A DNA stretch of 64,000 bases from Fangia hongkongensis FSC776 = DSM 21703. Lineage in GTDB: Bacteria; Pseudomonadota; Gammaproteobacteria; Francisellales; Francisellaceae. Positions 8,920 through 17,107 of the stretch are shown piece by piece. The stretch lies in contig NZ_KB902273.1 of assembly GCF_000379445.1 (NCBI RefSeq), positions 91,933 to 155,932 on the forward strand. Direction: 5' to 3'. Within the stretch, counting starts at the first letter, position 1. Every line of letters starts with the position of its first letter. Under the pieces are notes generated by a model. It ran no database searches. It was given only the letters and a program-made list of their open reading frames with translations, and was not told the origin of the DNA. The position numbers and the translations under genes were made by a program.

Positions 8920-9975
8920 ATGGATTGGGATCTTTTATACGATGTGCCATTAATTCGGCAAGAATCACATTATACTTGTTGGTATGCAGCATTAATGATG
9001 GTGAAAGGTGGTTCAACCCCAAGGGAGAACTGGAAAGCACTTAGAAAGTTAGCCTATCAAAAGCAAAGAGAAGAGGCTGCAAACTCACTGGGTATTCGCC
9101 CCAGTTTATCTGACAGAATAAAACTAGGGGAGTTATACTCATCGGCCAATCATCCATATTATTTGCTTCATTGGATACCTTGGGGTGTACAAAAAGTTAC
9201 GGGAAAAGCACTCAGTGCAAGAGTTGGTTATACAAAAGATCAACGCGTTGGTTTTGATACAGGGAATGGCTTTGATTTAAGAGAACTTCGTTTGAAGTTT
9301 GGCATGGCACCATTAAAGATTCCAAACCTTAAAGTATTGGCAAAAAAATACATGAGATCTGCTAATGATTTGCGCGAGCAGCGTATTACTCTCAAGGATC
9401 ATACTGATTATGCTGAGATTATTTTATCACATGCCTATCAGTTAATGCGAAAAGCATTAGATAACTATGGACCTCTAATGATTAGTGTTGATGCCGGTAG
9501 CAGTAGGCATATGATTTGTATTAATGGCGTTGGTAACAATAAACAAGCTCGGGATATTCGTAATAGAAGGGAAAGAAAAGAAAAGTTGATTTCAAAAGCA
9601 GAACCTCAGTTTCCTAGAAGAGTCTATAGACAAAATGAATATATTAACACAGTATCAGAGAGTGGTGTTATTGAGAGTAGAGAAGCTCAACCTCTAGGTG
9701 GCTATTTACAGTTAAATAGTCCTTATTGGCTACATATTATTGACCCTGAGGCAGGGCGATACCAGGATGAAGAAGGCGAGTATAGGTATGAACTCACCTC
9801 AGACACCTCAAGTATTCAAGCAAAATGTTGTCCTATGCCATTAGATCAACTCTTGACAGACATTAGTTCAATAGATGATGTGATCATCTTCTCTAATCTA
9901 TCACCTAATGAGTCTGCATTATCACAAAACCGCCGCATATCTAAGGAACATAACTGCTGTGCTTTATGGCGATAA
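8920..9975 (+). CDS. Papain-like cysteine protease family protein
   Basis: Protein of 351 residues with a recognisable papain-like active site: DVPLIRQESHYTCWYAALMM (Cys20), SRHMICINGVG (His197) and WLHIIDPEAG (Asp275). This order and spacing resemble the AvrRpt2/C70-type and related papain-like families often found as secreted bacterial effectors. There is no signal peptide; the protein begins almost at the catalytic Cys, so Sec export is unlikely and a dedicated secretion system or a cytoplasmic role must be considered. An AGAGGG ribosome-binding site precedes the ATG. The C-terminus is uncertain because a plausible coding stretch continues in another frame to 10117. Confidence 0.7.
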   Translation: MDWDLLYDVPLIRQESHYTCWYAALMMVKGGSTPRENWKALRKLAYQKQREEAANSLGIRPSLSDRIKLGELYSSANHPYYLLHWIPWGVQKVTGKALSARVGYTKDQRVGFDTGNGFDLRELRLKFGMAPLKIPNLKVLAKKYMRSANDLREQRITLKDHTDYAEIILSHAYQLMRKALDNYGPLMISVDAGSSRHMICINGVGNNKQARDIRNRRERKEKLISKAEPQFPRRVYRQNEYINTVSESGVIESREAQPLGGYLQLNSPYWLHIIDPEAGRYQDEEGEYRYELTSDTSSIQAKCCPMPLDQLLTDISSIDDVIIFSNLSPNESALSQNRRISKEHNCCALWR

Positions 9976-10117
9976 TGGAGTATGGAAATATATTGGAATG
10001 ATAATATATGCTTATTATCCTCCATCAAAAAAAGAATCAGAGCTGATACATACTTTTTTGGATTATTTTAAAGAAGGCAATACACCTAAGAAGCAAGTTA
10101 CTGTACATAACTACTGA
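9908..10117 (+). CDS. Possible small gene or frameshifted tail of the papain-like protease
   Basis: An open frame of 69 codons starts inside the 3' end of the protease gene, in the +1 frame, and runs 20 bases into the convergent LuxR-type gene. Its product (…YGDNGVWKYIGMIIYAYY…KKESELIHTFLDYFKEGN…) looks protein-like, with an aromatic core and a charged helix, whereas the protease frame ends in an irregular tail (NRRISKEHNCCALWR). Either this is a coupled small gene or the protease is frameshifted (in biology or in the assembly). No ribosome-binding site precedes its ATG. Confidence 0.3.
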   Translation: MSLHYHKTAAYLRNITAVLYGDNGVWKYIGMIIYAYYPPSKKESELIHTFLDYFKEGNTPKKQVTVHNY

Positions 10118-10883
10118 TAATTCTGGCAAAAACAGATAGCTGGTTTTTATTAATACAGCCCAACTTTTCACAGAGCTGGGCAATATTCCCCTGAACTGAG
10201 CGAAAAGATTTATCTAGGTGAATGGCAATTTCTTTAGCAGTGGCACCGGTGGCGATAAAACGAAGATACTCAACATTAAGATCACTTAAATCAAAATCTT
10301 TTTTTACTTCCTCTGGTAGCTTTGGCTTATCAATTGCTTTATGGGAGAACTCAGCTGTTTTAAACTGGAATTCATTTTGGAAAAACACAGAGCTCATAAG
10401 TAAGTGGATGCTTTCAGTTAAACGCTCATATACCAGCATCTTTTGCTCTAAAGAAAGTCCGTTAAAATAGGCTTTATCAATATCAAATGCAAAGTTATCG
10501 GTATATAGATGATAACTTTTTCCAATAAATAGCGTCAAATTTTGGATGTGTTGTTTGATATATCTCTCACTAACGCCCTGAGCAGACATACTCTCATAAT
10601 CAAACACTTCAAATGCTGTGGTTTGAAGTGGTGTCATTAGTTTATCTTGGCGCCATACACCAGCGTGTAGATAATCTTTTAACTCATTAGAGGATAAATT
10701 GGTAATAAACTGAAAAGTTCGCTCATCAATAATTCGTAGCCAAGTAATGCTGGAAATGGTGTCTGTTTTTAACAGGTTAGCAACGTGACTTAACATAAAC
10801 TCACTTCGGCGACTGTCCAAAAGTAGTTTATTAAAGTCATTCGCGTTAATATTGCTTATTGATTCAATAATGTGTTTATTCAT
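10098..10883 (-). CDS. LuxR-type HTH transcriptional regulator
   Basis: Regulator of 261 residues. The C-terminal ~60 residues form a LuxR/GerE helix-turn-helix: LNVEYLRFIATGATAKEIAIHLDKSFRSVQGNIAQLCEKLG, with the usual AKEIA and SVxxxIxxLxxKLG pattern. The N-terminal ~190 residues form an input domain without a recognisable family; it could be a PAS/GAF- or autoinducer-binding-like fold. No luxI-type synthase is nearby, so acyl-homoserine-lactone sensing is not supported. It lies, with one small gene between, next to the aryl-polyene-like operon, whose promoter carries an inverted repeat that could be its target. That link is inference. Confidence 0.75.
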   Translation of the reverse strand: MNKHIIESISNINANDFNKLLLDSRRSEFMLSHVANLLKTDTISSITWLRIIDERTFQFITNLSSNELKDYLHAGVWRQDKLMTPLQTTAFEVFDYESMSAQGVSERYIKQHIQNLTLFIGKSYHLYTDNFAFDIDKAYFNGLSLEQKMLVYERLTESIHLLMSSVFFQNEFQFKTAEFSHKAIDKPKLPEEVKKDFDLSDLNVEYLRFIATGATAKEIAIHLDKSFRSVQGNIAQLCEKLGCINKNQLSVFARIISSYVQ

Positions 10884-10934
10884 GCAATCAACCTGTTATT
10901 TTGCTTTTGTTTATCTACCTAAATACTAGCAAAC

Positions 10935-11213
10935 TTAGTGTAATTCAAGATGCTCTTTTTTGAGTTTCGCTATCAAAAAAGCATCATTTTTACTACTTGC
11001 CTGTAGAGCAACCCAGCCTAATATATCTTTATCAGGGTCGCCAATATAGTGCCAGTTACCTATTTGTTTTATTTCGATAAAGTTTACAATGTTATCCTTT
11101 GTTAACTCAGATATGATTGTACTACTTTTGCTCATTTTTTGGTAGATTGGCACAGCAAAGCAAAATGAGAGTGTAAAAAGCAGGCTAAGTATAGACGTTG
11201 GCAAAAGCTTCAT
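10935..11213 (-). CDS. Small exported protein with an SH3-like segment
   Basis: Hypothetical protein of 92 residues. The first ~20 residues are a signal peptide or membrane anchor (MKLLPTSILSLLFTLSFCFA), so it is probably periplasmic or inner-membrane attached. The core (IKQIGNWHYIGDPDKDILGWVAL) has the pattern of a bacterial SH3-like (SH3b) strand set, in which a GW motif ends the domain. Such domains often bind peptidoglycan or proteins. It is divergent from the acyltransferase operon and lies upstream of the LuxR-type gene in the same direction. Specific function unknown. Confidence 0.5.
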   Translation of the reverse strand: MKLLPTSILSLLFTLSFCFAVPIYQKMSKSSTIISELTKDNIVNFIEIKQIGNWHYIGDPDKDILGWVALQASSKNDAFLIAKLKKEHLELH

Positions 11214-11257
11214 ATATAAAAATACAGTGGTAACTAAAATAATTAACTATGCTTAAA

Positions 11258-11283
11258 CTAACATATTTGTTAGCGCGTATAAA
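11258..11283 (+). promoter_or_regulatory. Inverted repeat and -10 box upstream of the aryl-polyene-like operon
   Basis: CTAACA-TATT-TGTTAG at 11258-11273 is a perfect 6+6 inverted repeat. It ends five bases before a TATAAA -10-like box at 11278-11283, so a bound protein would lie in the promoter spacer. No good -35 is visible, which would suit an activated promoter. The LuxR-type regulator encoded 0.4 kb away is one candidate binder. Confidence 0.4.
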
Positions 11284-11319
11284 GGCAAACTAAAGCAATC
11301 ATATTGGAGTAATCTTTAG

Positions 11320-12120
11320 GTGATAACAAAACTTATGGCAAAACTAAACTATGTATGGCGTGTAGTTGCAACGGGCGTTTGTTTTATTAGCTTTTTTCTT
11401 GGCAGTATTGTTCTGGCATATTTTGTCATGCTGCCTATTTTATGGTGTGTTAAAAAGCTAAAAGATAAAGAGCACTCACAAAAAACTGCTCAGTGGATGA
11501 TTTCTGGCGCATTTTCTGTTTTTGTTAAACTGATGCAAATACTGGGCCTTGCCAAATTTGAATTTATTGGCTTTGAGAAACTGCAACAAGATCAAGGCTG
11601 TTTGTTCATTGCAAATCATCCGACCTTGATTGATTATGTTGTAATTACTTCTCGTTTAAGCGCTTGTGATAATATTGTTAAATCTGCGATGTGGGAGAGA
11701 AAATTCATCAGACATATTATTTCTCAAGCAGGCTACATTCCTAACATTGAGCCGGAGAAAACATTTAAGTGTATTGAGAGGACTTTAGCCAAGGGAAATA
11801 ACCTTTTGATGTTTCCAGAGGGGACAAGAAGCACACCTAAATCACCGATCCAAATTAAACGTGGTGCAGCACAAATTGCCATTCGAACGGGCGCACCAAT
11901 TCGTTTGATTCATATTGTTTGCAAACCATCGACACTCGCAAAAAATGATAAATGGTATACAATACCCACAACAAAACCTGTCTTTTCTGTTATTGTTGGT
12001 GATAAATTGATATCAAAAGATATCCTAAATGATACCAAAGAGCTGCCTTCATTGGCGGCCAGAAAGCTAACGGTAATATTACAAAAACATATAGATAAAG
12101 GATATACCCTAAATGAGTGA
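11320..12120 (+). CDS. Lysophospholipid acyltransferase (PlsC-like), first gene of the aryl-polyene-like block
   Basis: Membrane acyltransferase of 266 residues with a hydrophobic N-terminus and the glycerolipid acyltransferase signatures: NHPTLID (HX4D catalytic motif) and FPEGTRS (substrate-binding motif), then GAAQIAIRTGAPI. It would transfer an acyl chain from acyl-ACP to a lipid acceptor at the inner membrane. In aryl-polyene clusters an enzyme of this kind (ApeD-like) precedes the two acyl carrier proteins, exactly as here. The start is a GTG at 11320 with GGAG upstream; an ATG at 11335 is the alternative. Its stop overlaps the next gene's start by 8 bases. Confidence 0.85.
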   Translation: MITKLMAKLNYVWRVVATGVCFISFFLGSIVLAYFVMLPILWCVKKLKDKEHSQKTAQWMISGAFSVFVKLMQILGLAKFEFIGFEKLQQDQGCLFIANHPTLIDYVVITSRLSACDNIVKSAMWERKFIRHIISQAGYIPNIEPEKTFKCIERTLAKGNNLLMFPEGTRSTPKSPIQIKRGAAQIAIRTGAPIRLIHIVCKPSTLAKNDKWYTIPTTKPVFSVIVGDKLISKDILNDTKELPSLAARKLTVILQKHIDKGYTLNE

Positions 12121-12376
12121 TCTTGAGTTAAAACTAAAAGCTTTAGTAATTGATACATTGAACCTTGAAGAGGTTACAATTGAAGATATTGATTCAGATG
12201 AGGTGTTATTTGGTGGAGAGCTTGGGCTTGATTCTATTGATGCTTTAGAGCTTGGTGTGGCAATTAAAAAACACTTTGATGTAATGCTGGACTCTGATAG
12301 TGAGGAGACAAAGGAGCATTTTCGCTCTATTCGAACATTGGCTCAGTTCATTCAATCCCAGCAAGGAGAACGCTAA
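12113..12376 (+). CDS. Acyl carrier protein 1
   Basis: Acidic acyl carrier protein of 87 residues. The phosphopantetheine attachment serine lies in GLDSIDALEL. An AAAGGATAT ribosome-binding region lies within the end of the acyltransferase gene. It would hold the growing chain as a thioester. Two different adjacent carrier proteins are typical of aryl-polyene clusters (ApeE and ApeF), where one loads the starter and both serve elongation; which role each has here is not visible. Its stop shares one base with the next start. Confidence 0.92.
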   Translation: MSDLELKLKALVIDTLNLEEVTIEDIDSDEVLFGGELGLDSIDALELGVAIKKHFDVMLDSDSEETKEHFRSIRTLAQFIQSQQGER

Positions 12377-12639
12377 TGTCAGAGAATAAACAAAAAATAT
12401 TGCATAAGCTTCAGGAAATCTTTCAAGAGCTTTTTGAGCTTGACCCAAAGGATGTCACTTTAGATGCAAGATTATATGAAGATCTGGATTTAGACAGCAT
12501 TGATGCGGTTGATTTAATTGTACATTTACAGTCTAAAACTAACAAAACCTTTAAGCCTGAGGAGTTTAAGTCGGTCAGAACTGTTGGGGATATTGTTGAT
12601 TTTATAGAACGTGAATTAAAGCCAGAAGAAGATGCGTAA
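12376..12639 (+). CDS. Acyl carrier protein 2
   Basis: Second acyl carrier protein, 87 residues, acidic, with the phosphopantetheine site DLDSIDAVDL. It differs clearly from the first (DPKDVTLDARLYEDL before the site), so this is a functional pair rather than a recent duplication. GGAGAACG lies just before the ATG. The 3' end overlaps the COG4648 gene by 8 bases, so translation of the block is probably coupled. Confidence 0.92.
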   Translation: MSENKQKILHKLQEIFQELFELDPKDVTLDARLYEDLDLDSIDAVDLIVHLQSKTNKTFKPEEFKSVRTVGDIVDFIERELKPEEDA

Positions 12640-13204
12640 GCTTATACAACTAGCTGTTTTAGGTGCACTTTTCTTATATCCATTTATTATATATTTTGGT
12701 TTTCATTTTTTATCGATTCAAAGTTTAAGCCTAATTGTTATCGTACTGTTAGGCTTTCGATTTATGGCACTTAGAAATAGCGCGCTCACTACAAAATATA
12801 CCAAAATAGCCTTTATTGCGCTTATTTTTATCGGAATTATTTGCGCGGGAATTAGCTTTTTTATCAGTGATGTTTTCTTTATCAAACTCTATCCAATTTT
12901 AATGAATATAGGTTTTTTTATCCTGTTTTCATCCTCGTTGTTTACTGCGGAAAATATTATTTTGCGTGTTGCAAAAAAGACAGCAAAATCTCCATTGCCA
13001 AAGGCGGCGGTTGGTTATACAAAAAAAGTTACCATTGTTTGGTGTGTTTTTTTCATCATTAATGCACTTATTTCATTGGTAACGGCGCTCTTTTTTTCAA
13101 TAACAATATGGACTATTTATAATGGTTTTATCTCTTATCTTCTGATTGCTATTGTAATGCTAACCGAGATTGGTGTCCGCCAACGTGTGAAGAAGGCCAA
13201 ATAA
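12632..13204 (+). CDS. COG4648-type inner membrane protein of the aryl-polyene-like block
   Basis: Membrane protein of 190 residues with about five to six hydrophobic segments. The features expected of the COG4648 (ApeG-like) family are visible: YPFIIYFGFHF near the start, LYPILMNIGFFILFSSSL in the middle, and YTKKVTIVWCVFFIINALIS towards the end. Biochemical function is unknown; its constant placement between the carrier proteins and the ligase suggests a role in handling the lipid product at the membrane. It overlaps the upstream carrier-protein gene and is followed two bases later by the ligase gene. Confidence 0.75.
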   Translation: MRKLIQLAVLGALFLYPFIIYFGFHFLSIQSLSLIVIVLLGFRFMALRNSALTTKYTKIAFIALIFIGIICAGISFFISDVFFIKLYPILMNIGFFILFSSSLFTAENIILRVAKKTAKSPLPKAAVGYTKKVTIVWCVFFIINALISLVTALFFSITIWTIYNGFISYLLIAIVMLTEIGVRQRVKKAK

Positions 13205-13206
13205 CA

Positions 13207-14559
13207 ATGGTTGGGAAAATGATAGAAAAAGCTTTTACTTATAATCAGCTGGATAATAAAGCATTATTTGTTGATAAATCAGCTAAAGCGATTCTAAAAA
13301 AAGCGTTTATAGAGCAGATTTCTGATTATGCACAGAAATTAGAGAAACTGAAAGTGCAGAAAATTGCACTTTTGAATGAGGATGTGTATCAGTTTTGTGT
13401 ACTATTTTTTGCAATTTTGTCATGTCAAAAAGAGCTTGTGCTATTGCCAAATAAAACCGAAGGGATACTAGAGGAGCTAAGTGATAGTTATGATGTTGTT
13501 ATCGATGATGATTTTGTGAAAAATCACCTTGAGAAGGATTCGGGTCAAAAAATTGACACATCTAACTTAGCGGAGAATTTGAAAAAAGTAGCAAGCAGAC
13601 TCTATATTCATTTATACACATCAGGCTCTACAGGAACCCCTGTCAAGGTGAGTAAAACACTGGAGAATCTGTGTAATGAGGCTCAAGCATTGTCACAGAA
13701 ATTTGGGGTGTGTGAAGACAGCATTAGCTACAGCACTGTATTACATAGCCATATGTATGGCCTGATGTTCCAGATTATTTGGCCGCTATTGGAAGAAAGG
13801 CGCATCTTTAAAGATACCATTACCTATCCAGAGGAGCTTTTAAGCTTACTGGAATCTTCTCAAGCGTCTATTGTTGTGACATCACCAGCGTTTCTATCAC
13901 GGTTAGATTATGTGGGCAAAAATACCAAATCATTACAAAATACATTATGCATCTCTGCTGGCAATTTATTGGAAGATACGATTGCAGGGCGATTGGAAAG
14001 CATGTTTTCACTGTACCCATATGAGGTATTAGGCAGCACAGAAACAGGTGTGGTTGCATGGCGGGTGCAGCAAAAAGAGTTTATTTGGCAAAGCTTTAAA
14101 GGTGTCAGTATTTCACAAACAGATGATAAGGCGCTTTGTGTGCAATCTGATTTCTTTCCTGCTGAAAAAGAAGTGATGGGCGACAAAATAGCACTGATTG
14201 ATGCGAAGCATTTTAAACTCTTAGGGAGAGTTGATCGGATTGTTAAAATAGAAGGTCTTCGCTTATCATTAAATGAATTTGAAATGAGAATGAATAAGCA
14301 CCCTTGGATTGCTCAATGCTACGGGCTCGTAATACAAAAAAATCGCCAATATTTAGCATGTGTTATTCAATTGACAGAACAAGGAGAGAAAGTGCTGACA
14401 AAAGAGGGACAGCGCTATTGTAATAACCAACTCAAAAAATATTTGGCAGCATGGTATGATGGCGTTTTGCAGCCAAAGTCATTTCGATATGTGGAGAATA
14501 TTACCTATAATTCACAAGGGAAAGTGACTTTACACTGGCTGAAATCACTGTTTGAATAA
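13207..14559 (+). CDS. AMP-dependent acyl/aryl ligase (ApeH-like)
   Basis: Adenylate-forming ligase of 450 residues. The phosphate-binding loop is LYTSGSTGTPVKVSKT, the core motif is YEVLGSTETGVVA, and the C-terminal hinge is LLGRVDRIVKIEGLRLSLNEFE. In aryl-polyene clusters the matching enzyme activates a 4-hydroxybenzoate-type starter and loads it on a carrier protein. It is shorter than typical acyl-CoA synthetases, as that subfamily is. The start is the ATG at 13207; ATG 13219 (preceded by GGGAAA) is possible. The substrate is inferred from context only. Confidence 0.85.
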   Translation: MVGKMIEKAFTYNQLDNKALFVDKSAKAILKKAFIEQISDYAQKLEKLKVQKIALLNEDVYQFCVLFFAILSCQKELVLLPNKTEGILEELSDSYDVVIDDDFVKNHLEKDSGQKIDTSNLAENLKKVASRLYIHLYTSGSTGTPVKVSKTLENLCNEAQALSQKFGVCEDSISYSTVLHSHMYGLMFQIIWPLLEERRIFKDTITYPEELLSLLESSQASIVVTSPAFLSRLDYVGKNTKSLQNTLCISAGNLLEDTIAGRLESMFSLYPYEVLGSTETGVVAWRVQQKEFIWQSFKGVSISQTDDKALCVQSDFFPAEKEVMGDKIALIDAKHFKLLGRVDRIVKIEGLRLSLNEFEMRMNKHPWIAQCYGLVIQKNRQYLACVIQLTEQGEKVLTKEGQRYCNNQLKKYLAAWYDGVLQPKSFRYVENITYNSQGKVTLHWLKSLFE

Positions 14560-14610
14560 CAGATATTAAATCAAAATGATGCCTAATTTTATGATAATGT
14601 AGGAGTAGAG

Positions 14611-14958
14611 ATGGATTACCCCAAGACAAAGTTAATTGAAACTTCAAAGCAACAAGCAGAGTTTTCTTGTCTTTTAAAGCTTTACTTTCCAGAGGACTTA
14701 TCTGTATTTCAAGGACACTTTGAAGGGGCGCCTATTTTGCCAGGGGTTGCACAGTTAGATTTTGCAATTGAATATGCAAGTCAATATCTAGAGGTAGATA
14801 AATCCATGATTAATGTGATTAAACAGTTGAAGTTCACACGGATAATTAGACCTAATATAACACTCAGTTTAGCGCTAATAAAAAAGGACAGCACTTTACA
14901 CTTTCGCTATTTTGACCATGAAGATAATAACTACTCAATCGGGCGTATTGGCTTATGA
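14611..14958 (+). CDS. Beta-hydroxyacyl-ACP dehydratase-like hotdog protein (ApeI-like)
   Basis: Single hotdog-domain protein of 115 residues. The signature is FQGHFEGAPILPGVAQLDFAI, the FabZ/FabA-type active-site helix with the conserved GHFxxxPxLPG and a downstream Gln. It would remove water from a beta-hydroxyacyl carrier-protein intermediate to make each double bond of a polyene. The 51-base gap before it is the largest in the block; an AATGTAGGAG sequence provides a ribosome-binding site. Its 3' end overlaps the glycosyltransferase start by four bases. Confidence 0.85.
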   Translation: MDYPKTKLIETSKQQAEFSCLLKLYFPEDLSVFQGHFEGAPILPGVAQLDFAIEYASQYLEVDKSMINVIKQLKFTRIIRPNITLSLALIKKDSTLHFRYFDHEDNNYSIGRIGL

Positions 14959-15713
14959 GTCGCTATTGTGCGGTTATTCCAAGTTATAATCATGTATCAG
15001 CATTGCCACGGGTTTTGGCATACCTTCAAAATCTACAGCTGCCTAGTATTATTATTGATGATGGCAGTAGCGCTCAGAATAAAGAAACTATAGAAGCGCT
15101 ACAAAGCAATTTTTCGCTATCAAGACTATATCGCTTTGAGATAAACCAAGGAAAAGGTCAAGCGGTTATGTATGGCTTAAAAAAAGCCTATGAACTTGGC
15201 TTTTCTCACGCACTTCAAATTGATGCAGATGGTCAGCATACACTTGAGGATATTGAACACTTTCTAGCAAAAAGCCAATCTGCTCCAGAAGTGCTTTTTT
15301 CAGGCTTTCCCAAATATGATAGTACAGCGCCTTTATCTCGTGTTTATGGGCGAAAAATCACTAATTTCTGGGTGTCTGTTGAAACTTGGAGTACTTGCTT
15401 GAAAGAGTCAATGTGCGGATTTCGTATTTATCCTTTGGCAGCTATTTCCACGCTTTTTTCAAAAAGATTATCCAAAAGAATGGGGTTTGATATTGATGTG
15501 CTGGTTCGTTTATATTGGCAAGGTGTGCCTATTAGTTATATTGAGACAAAAGTGAACTATCCTGTTCAGAATCATTCCAACTTCAAAATGCTAAGAGATA
15601 ATCTTGCTATTTCTGGCTTACATACAAAATTATTTTTTTTAATGTTCTATTACATGCCACGTTTGAAATGTATTACAAAAGCTAGAGTGAAGCATGGTCA
15701 AAAAAACAAATAA
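14955..15713 (+). CDS. Family 2 glycosyltransferase of the aryl-polyene-like block
   Basis: GT-A type glycosyltransferase of 252 residues. It opens AVIPSYNHVSALPRVLAYL, then IIIDDGSS, NQGKGQAVMYGLKKA and the metal-binding ALQIDADGQH (DAD), which together define family GT2 of the dolichol-phosphate-mannose synthase type. No membrane anchor is seen at the C-terminus. In many aryl-polyene clusters this domain is fused to the next one (an acyltransferase); here they are separate genes that overlap by 20 bases. It probably adds a sugar to the lipid anchor. Confidence 0.85.
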   Translation: MSRYCAVIPSYNHVSALPRVLAYLQNLQLPSIIIDDGSSAQNKETIEALQSNFSLSRLYRFEINQGKGQAVMYGLKKAYELGFSHALQIDADGQHTLEDIEHFLAKSQSAPEVLFSGFPKYDSTAPLSRVYGRKITNFWVSVETWSTCLKESMCGFRIYPLAAISTLFSKRLSKRMGFDIDVLVRLYWQGVPISYIETKVNYPVQNHSNFKMLRDNLAISGLHTKLFFLMFYYMPRLKCITKARVKHGQKNK

Positions 15714-16701
15714 ACAATCCAAAGAGGATAAGCAGAATAAGGCCAGTGGGAAAGGCGTAGGGCATTGGTCAAAAATACCAGAGCGTGGAAGTTATATCGG
15801 GCTTAAAATTTGTATTTATTGCTATCGGATATGTGGCTATCGCTTAACCTATGGCTTAATGGCTTTTTTAATGGTTTATTTCTATCTATTTGCCAAAAAT
15901 GCGAAAAAAGCATCAAAGGAATATATTGAGGTACTAAAGCATTATCAAAAAAAACAACATCTTCCCATAAGCAAGTTGACGGTATTCCAGCACTTTAAAG
16001 GCTTTGGCACAAGTTTGATTGATAAGCTTGCCGTATGGTGCGGTGATGTTTCTATTGAAGATATTCAGTTTCAAAACAAAACTCTTTTGCTTGAACATAT
16101 CAAAGCAAAAACAGGTGCAGTTATTTTGACTGCACATTTGGGTAATATGGAGATCGTGCGAGCACTATCACAGGAAGTAAAAGGCCTCAAGGTCAATGCG
16201 CTTGTCTTTAATGATAATGCACAGAAATTTAATGCTTCATTAAAAAAAGTGAATGAGAATGTTGATATCAACTTAATTACGGTTCGGGATATTACCCCAG
16301 CATTTGCAATTACATTAAAAGATAAAGTTGATCAGGGTGAGTTTGTTGTCATCGCGGCTGATCGCACCTCAATTCACAATCCTGAGCGCAGCATAGAGGC
16401 AAGGTTTTTAGATGAAAAAGTGACGCTTCCTCAGGGTGCATTTGTTTTGGCATCTGTCTTAAAAGTACCTGTTTATACGATGCTATGTTTACGTGAAAAG
16501 ACTAAAAACTATCAGGTGGTTTTGGAGCGTTTTGCTGAAAGAATAGATTTGCCTAGAGACAAAAGAGATATCGCACTTAGCAATTATGCACAGCATTATT
16601 GTGACTTTCTGGCGCCATATACTCTAAAATACCCTGAACAGTGGTTTAATTTTTTTGCATTTTGGAAAAAAAAGGATCTTACCGAGAATGAAACAAGTTG
16701 A
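15694..16701 (+). CDS. LpxL/HtrB-type lipid acyltransferase
   Basis: Protein of 335 residues with one N-terminal membrane segment (LTYGLMAFLMVYFYLFA) and a lysophospholipid-acyltransferase-like domain of the LpxL/HtrB type: TAHLGNMEIV carries the expected His and Glu, followed by VIAADRTS and LPQGAFVLASVLKVPVY. The first ~30 residues are strongly basic. In aryl-polyene clusters this domain follows, or is fused to, the glycosyltransferase, as its 20-base overlap here recalls. It would attach an acyl chain to the glycolipid anchor at the inner membrane. Confidence 0.8.
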   Translation: MVKKTNKQSKEDKQNKASGKGVGHWSKIPERGSYIGLKICIYCYRICGYRLTYGLMAFLMVYFYLFAKNAKKASKEYIEVLKHYQKKQHLPISKLTVFQHFKGFGTSLIDKLAVWCGDVSIEDIQFQNKTLLLEHIKAKTGAVILTAHLGNMEIVRALSQEVKGLKVNALVFNDNAQKFNASLKKVNENVDINLITVRDITPAFAITLKDKVDQGEFVVIAADRTSIHNPERSIEARFLDEKVTLPQGAFVLASVLKVPVYTMLCLREKTKNYQVVLERFAERIDLPRDKRDIALSNYAQHYCDFLAPYTLKYPEQWFNFFAFWKKKDLTENETS

Positions 16702-17107
16702 GCATACAACACAGATAAAAATTCCATTTTTTGACGTAGATCGTTTAGATATTGTCTGGCATGGGCATTATGTTAAATACTTTGAAATAGCACGCTGTGC
16801 ACTATTAGATAAGCTTGGATATAACTATAATACGATGAAAGAAACAGGCTATGCTTGGCCTGTGGTTGAGCTTAAAGTGAAGTTTGTTCGCCCTGCTATT
16901 TTTGGTCAGCTGGTTAATGTTCAAGCGATATTGGTTGAGTATGAAAATCGATTAAAAATAAACTACCTTATATCAGATCACAAAAGCGCAGAAAAGCTCA
17001 CTCAAGGTTCAACAACGCAATTAGCGATAGATATTGAAACCAACGAGCTTCAATTTGTCTCACCCCAGTTATTACAACAAAAGGTTCAGGATTATCCACA
17101 TGCATAA
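16688..17107 (+). CDS. 4HBT-family acyl thioesterase (ApeK-like)
   Basis: Hotdog thioesterase of 139 residues with the 4-hydroxybenzoyl-CoA thioesterase pattern IPFFDVDRLDIVWHGHYVKYFEIAR, including the catalytic Asp of DxDxxxxV-H. The start at 16688 overlaps the previous gene's stop by 14 bases; an in-frame ATG at 16655 lies deeper in the upstream gene and lacks family sequence. AAGGA lies 11 bases upstream. It would release or edit acyl chains from the carrier proteins. Its stop overlaps the next start by 8 bases. Confidence 0.85.
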   Translation: MKQVEHTTQIKIPFFDVDRLDIVWHGHYVKYFEIARCALLDKLGYNYNTMKETGYAWPVVELKVKFVRPAIFGQLVNVQAILVEYENRLKINYLISDHKSAEKLTQGSTTQLAIDIETNELQFVSPQLLQQKVQDYPHA

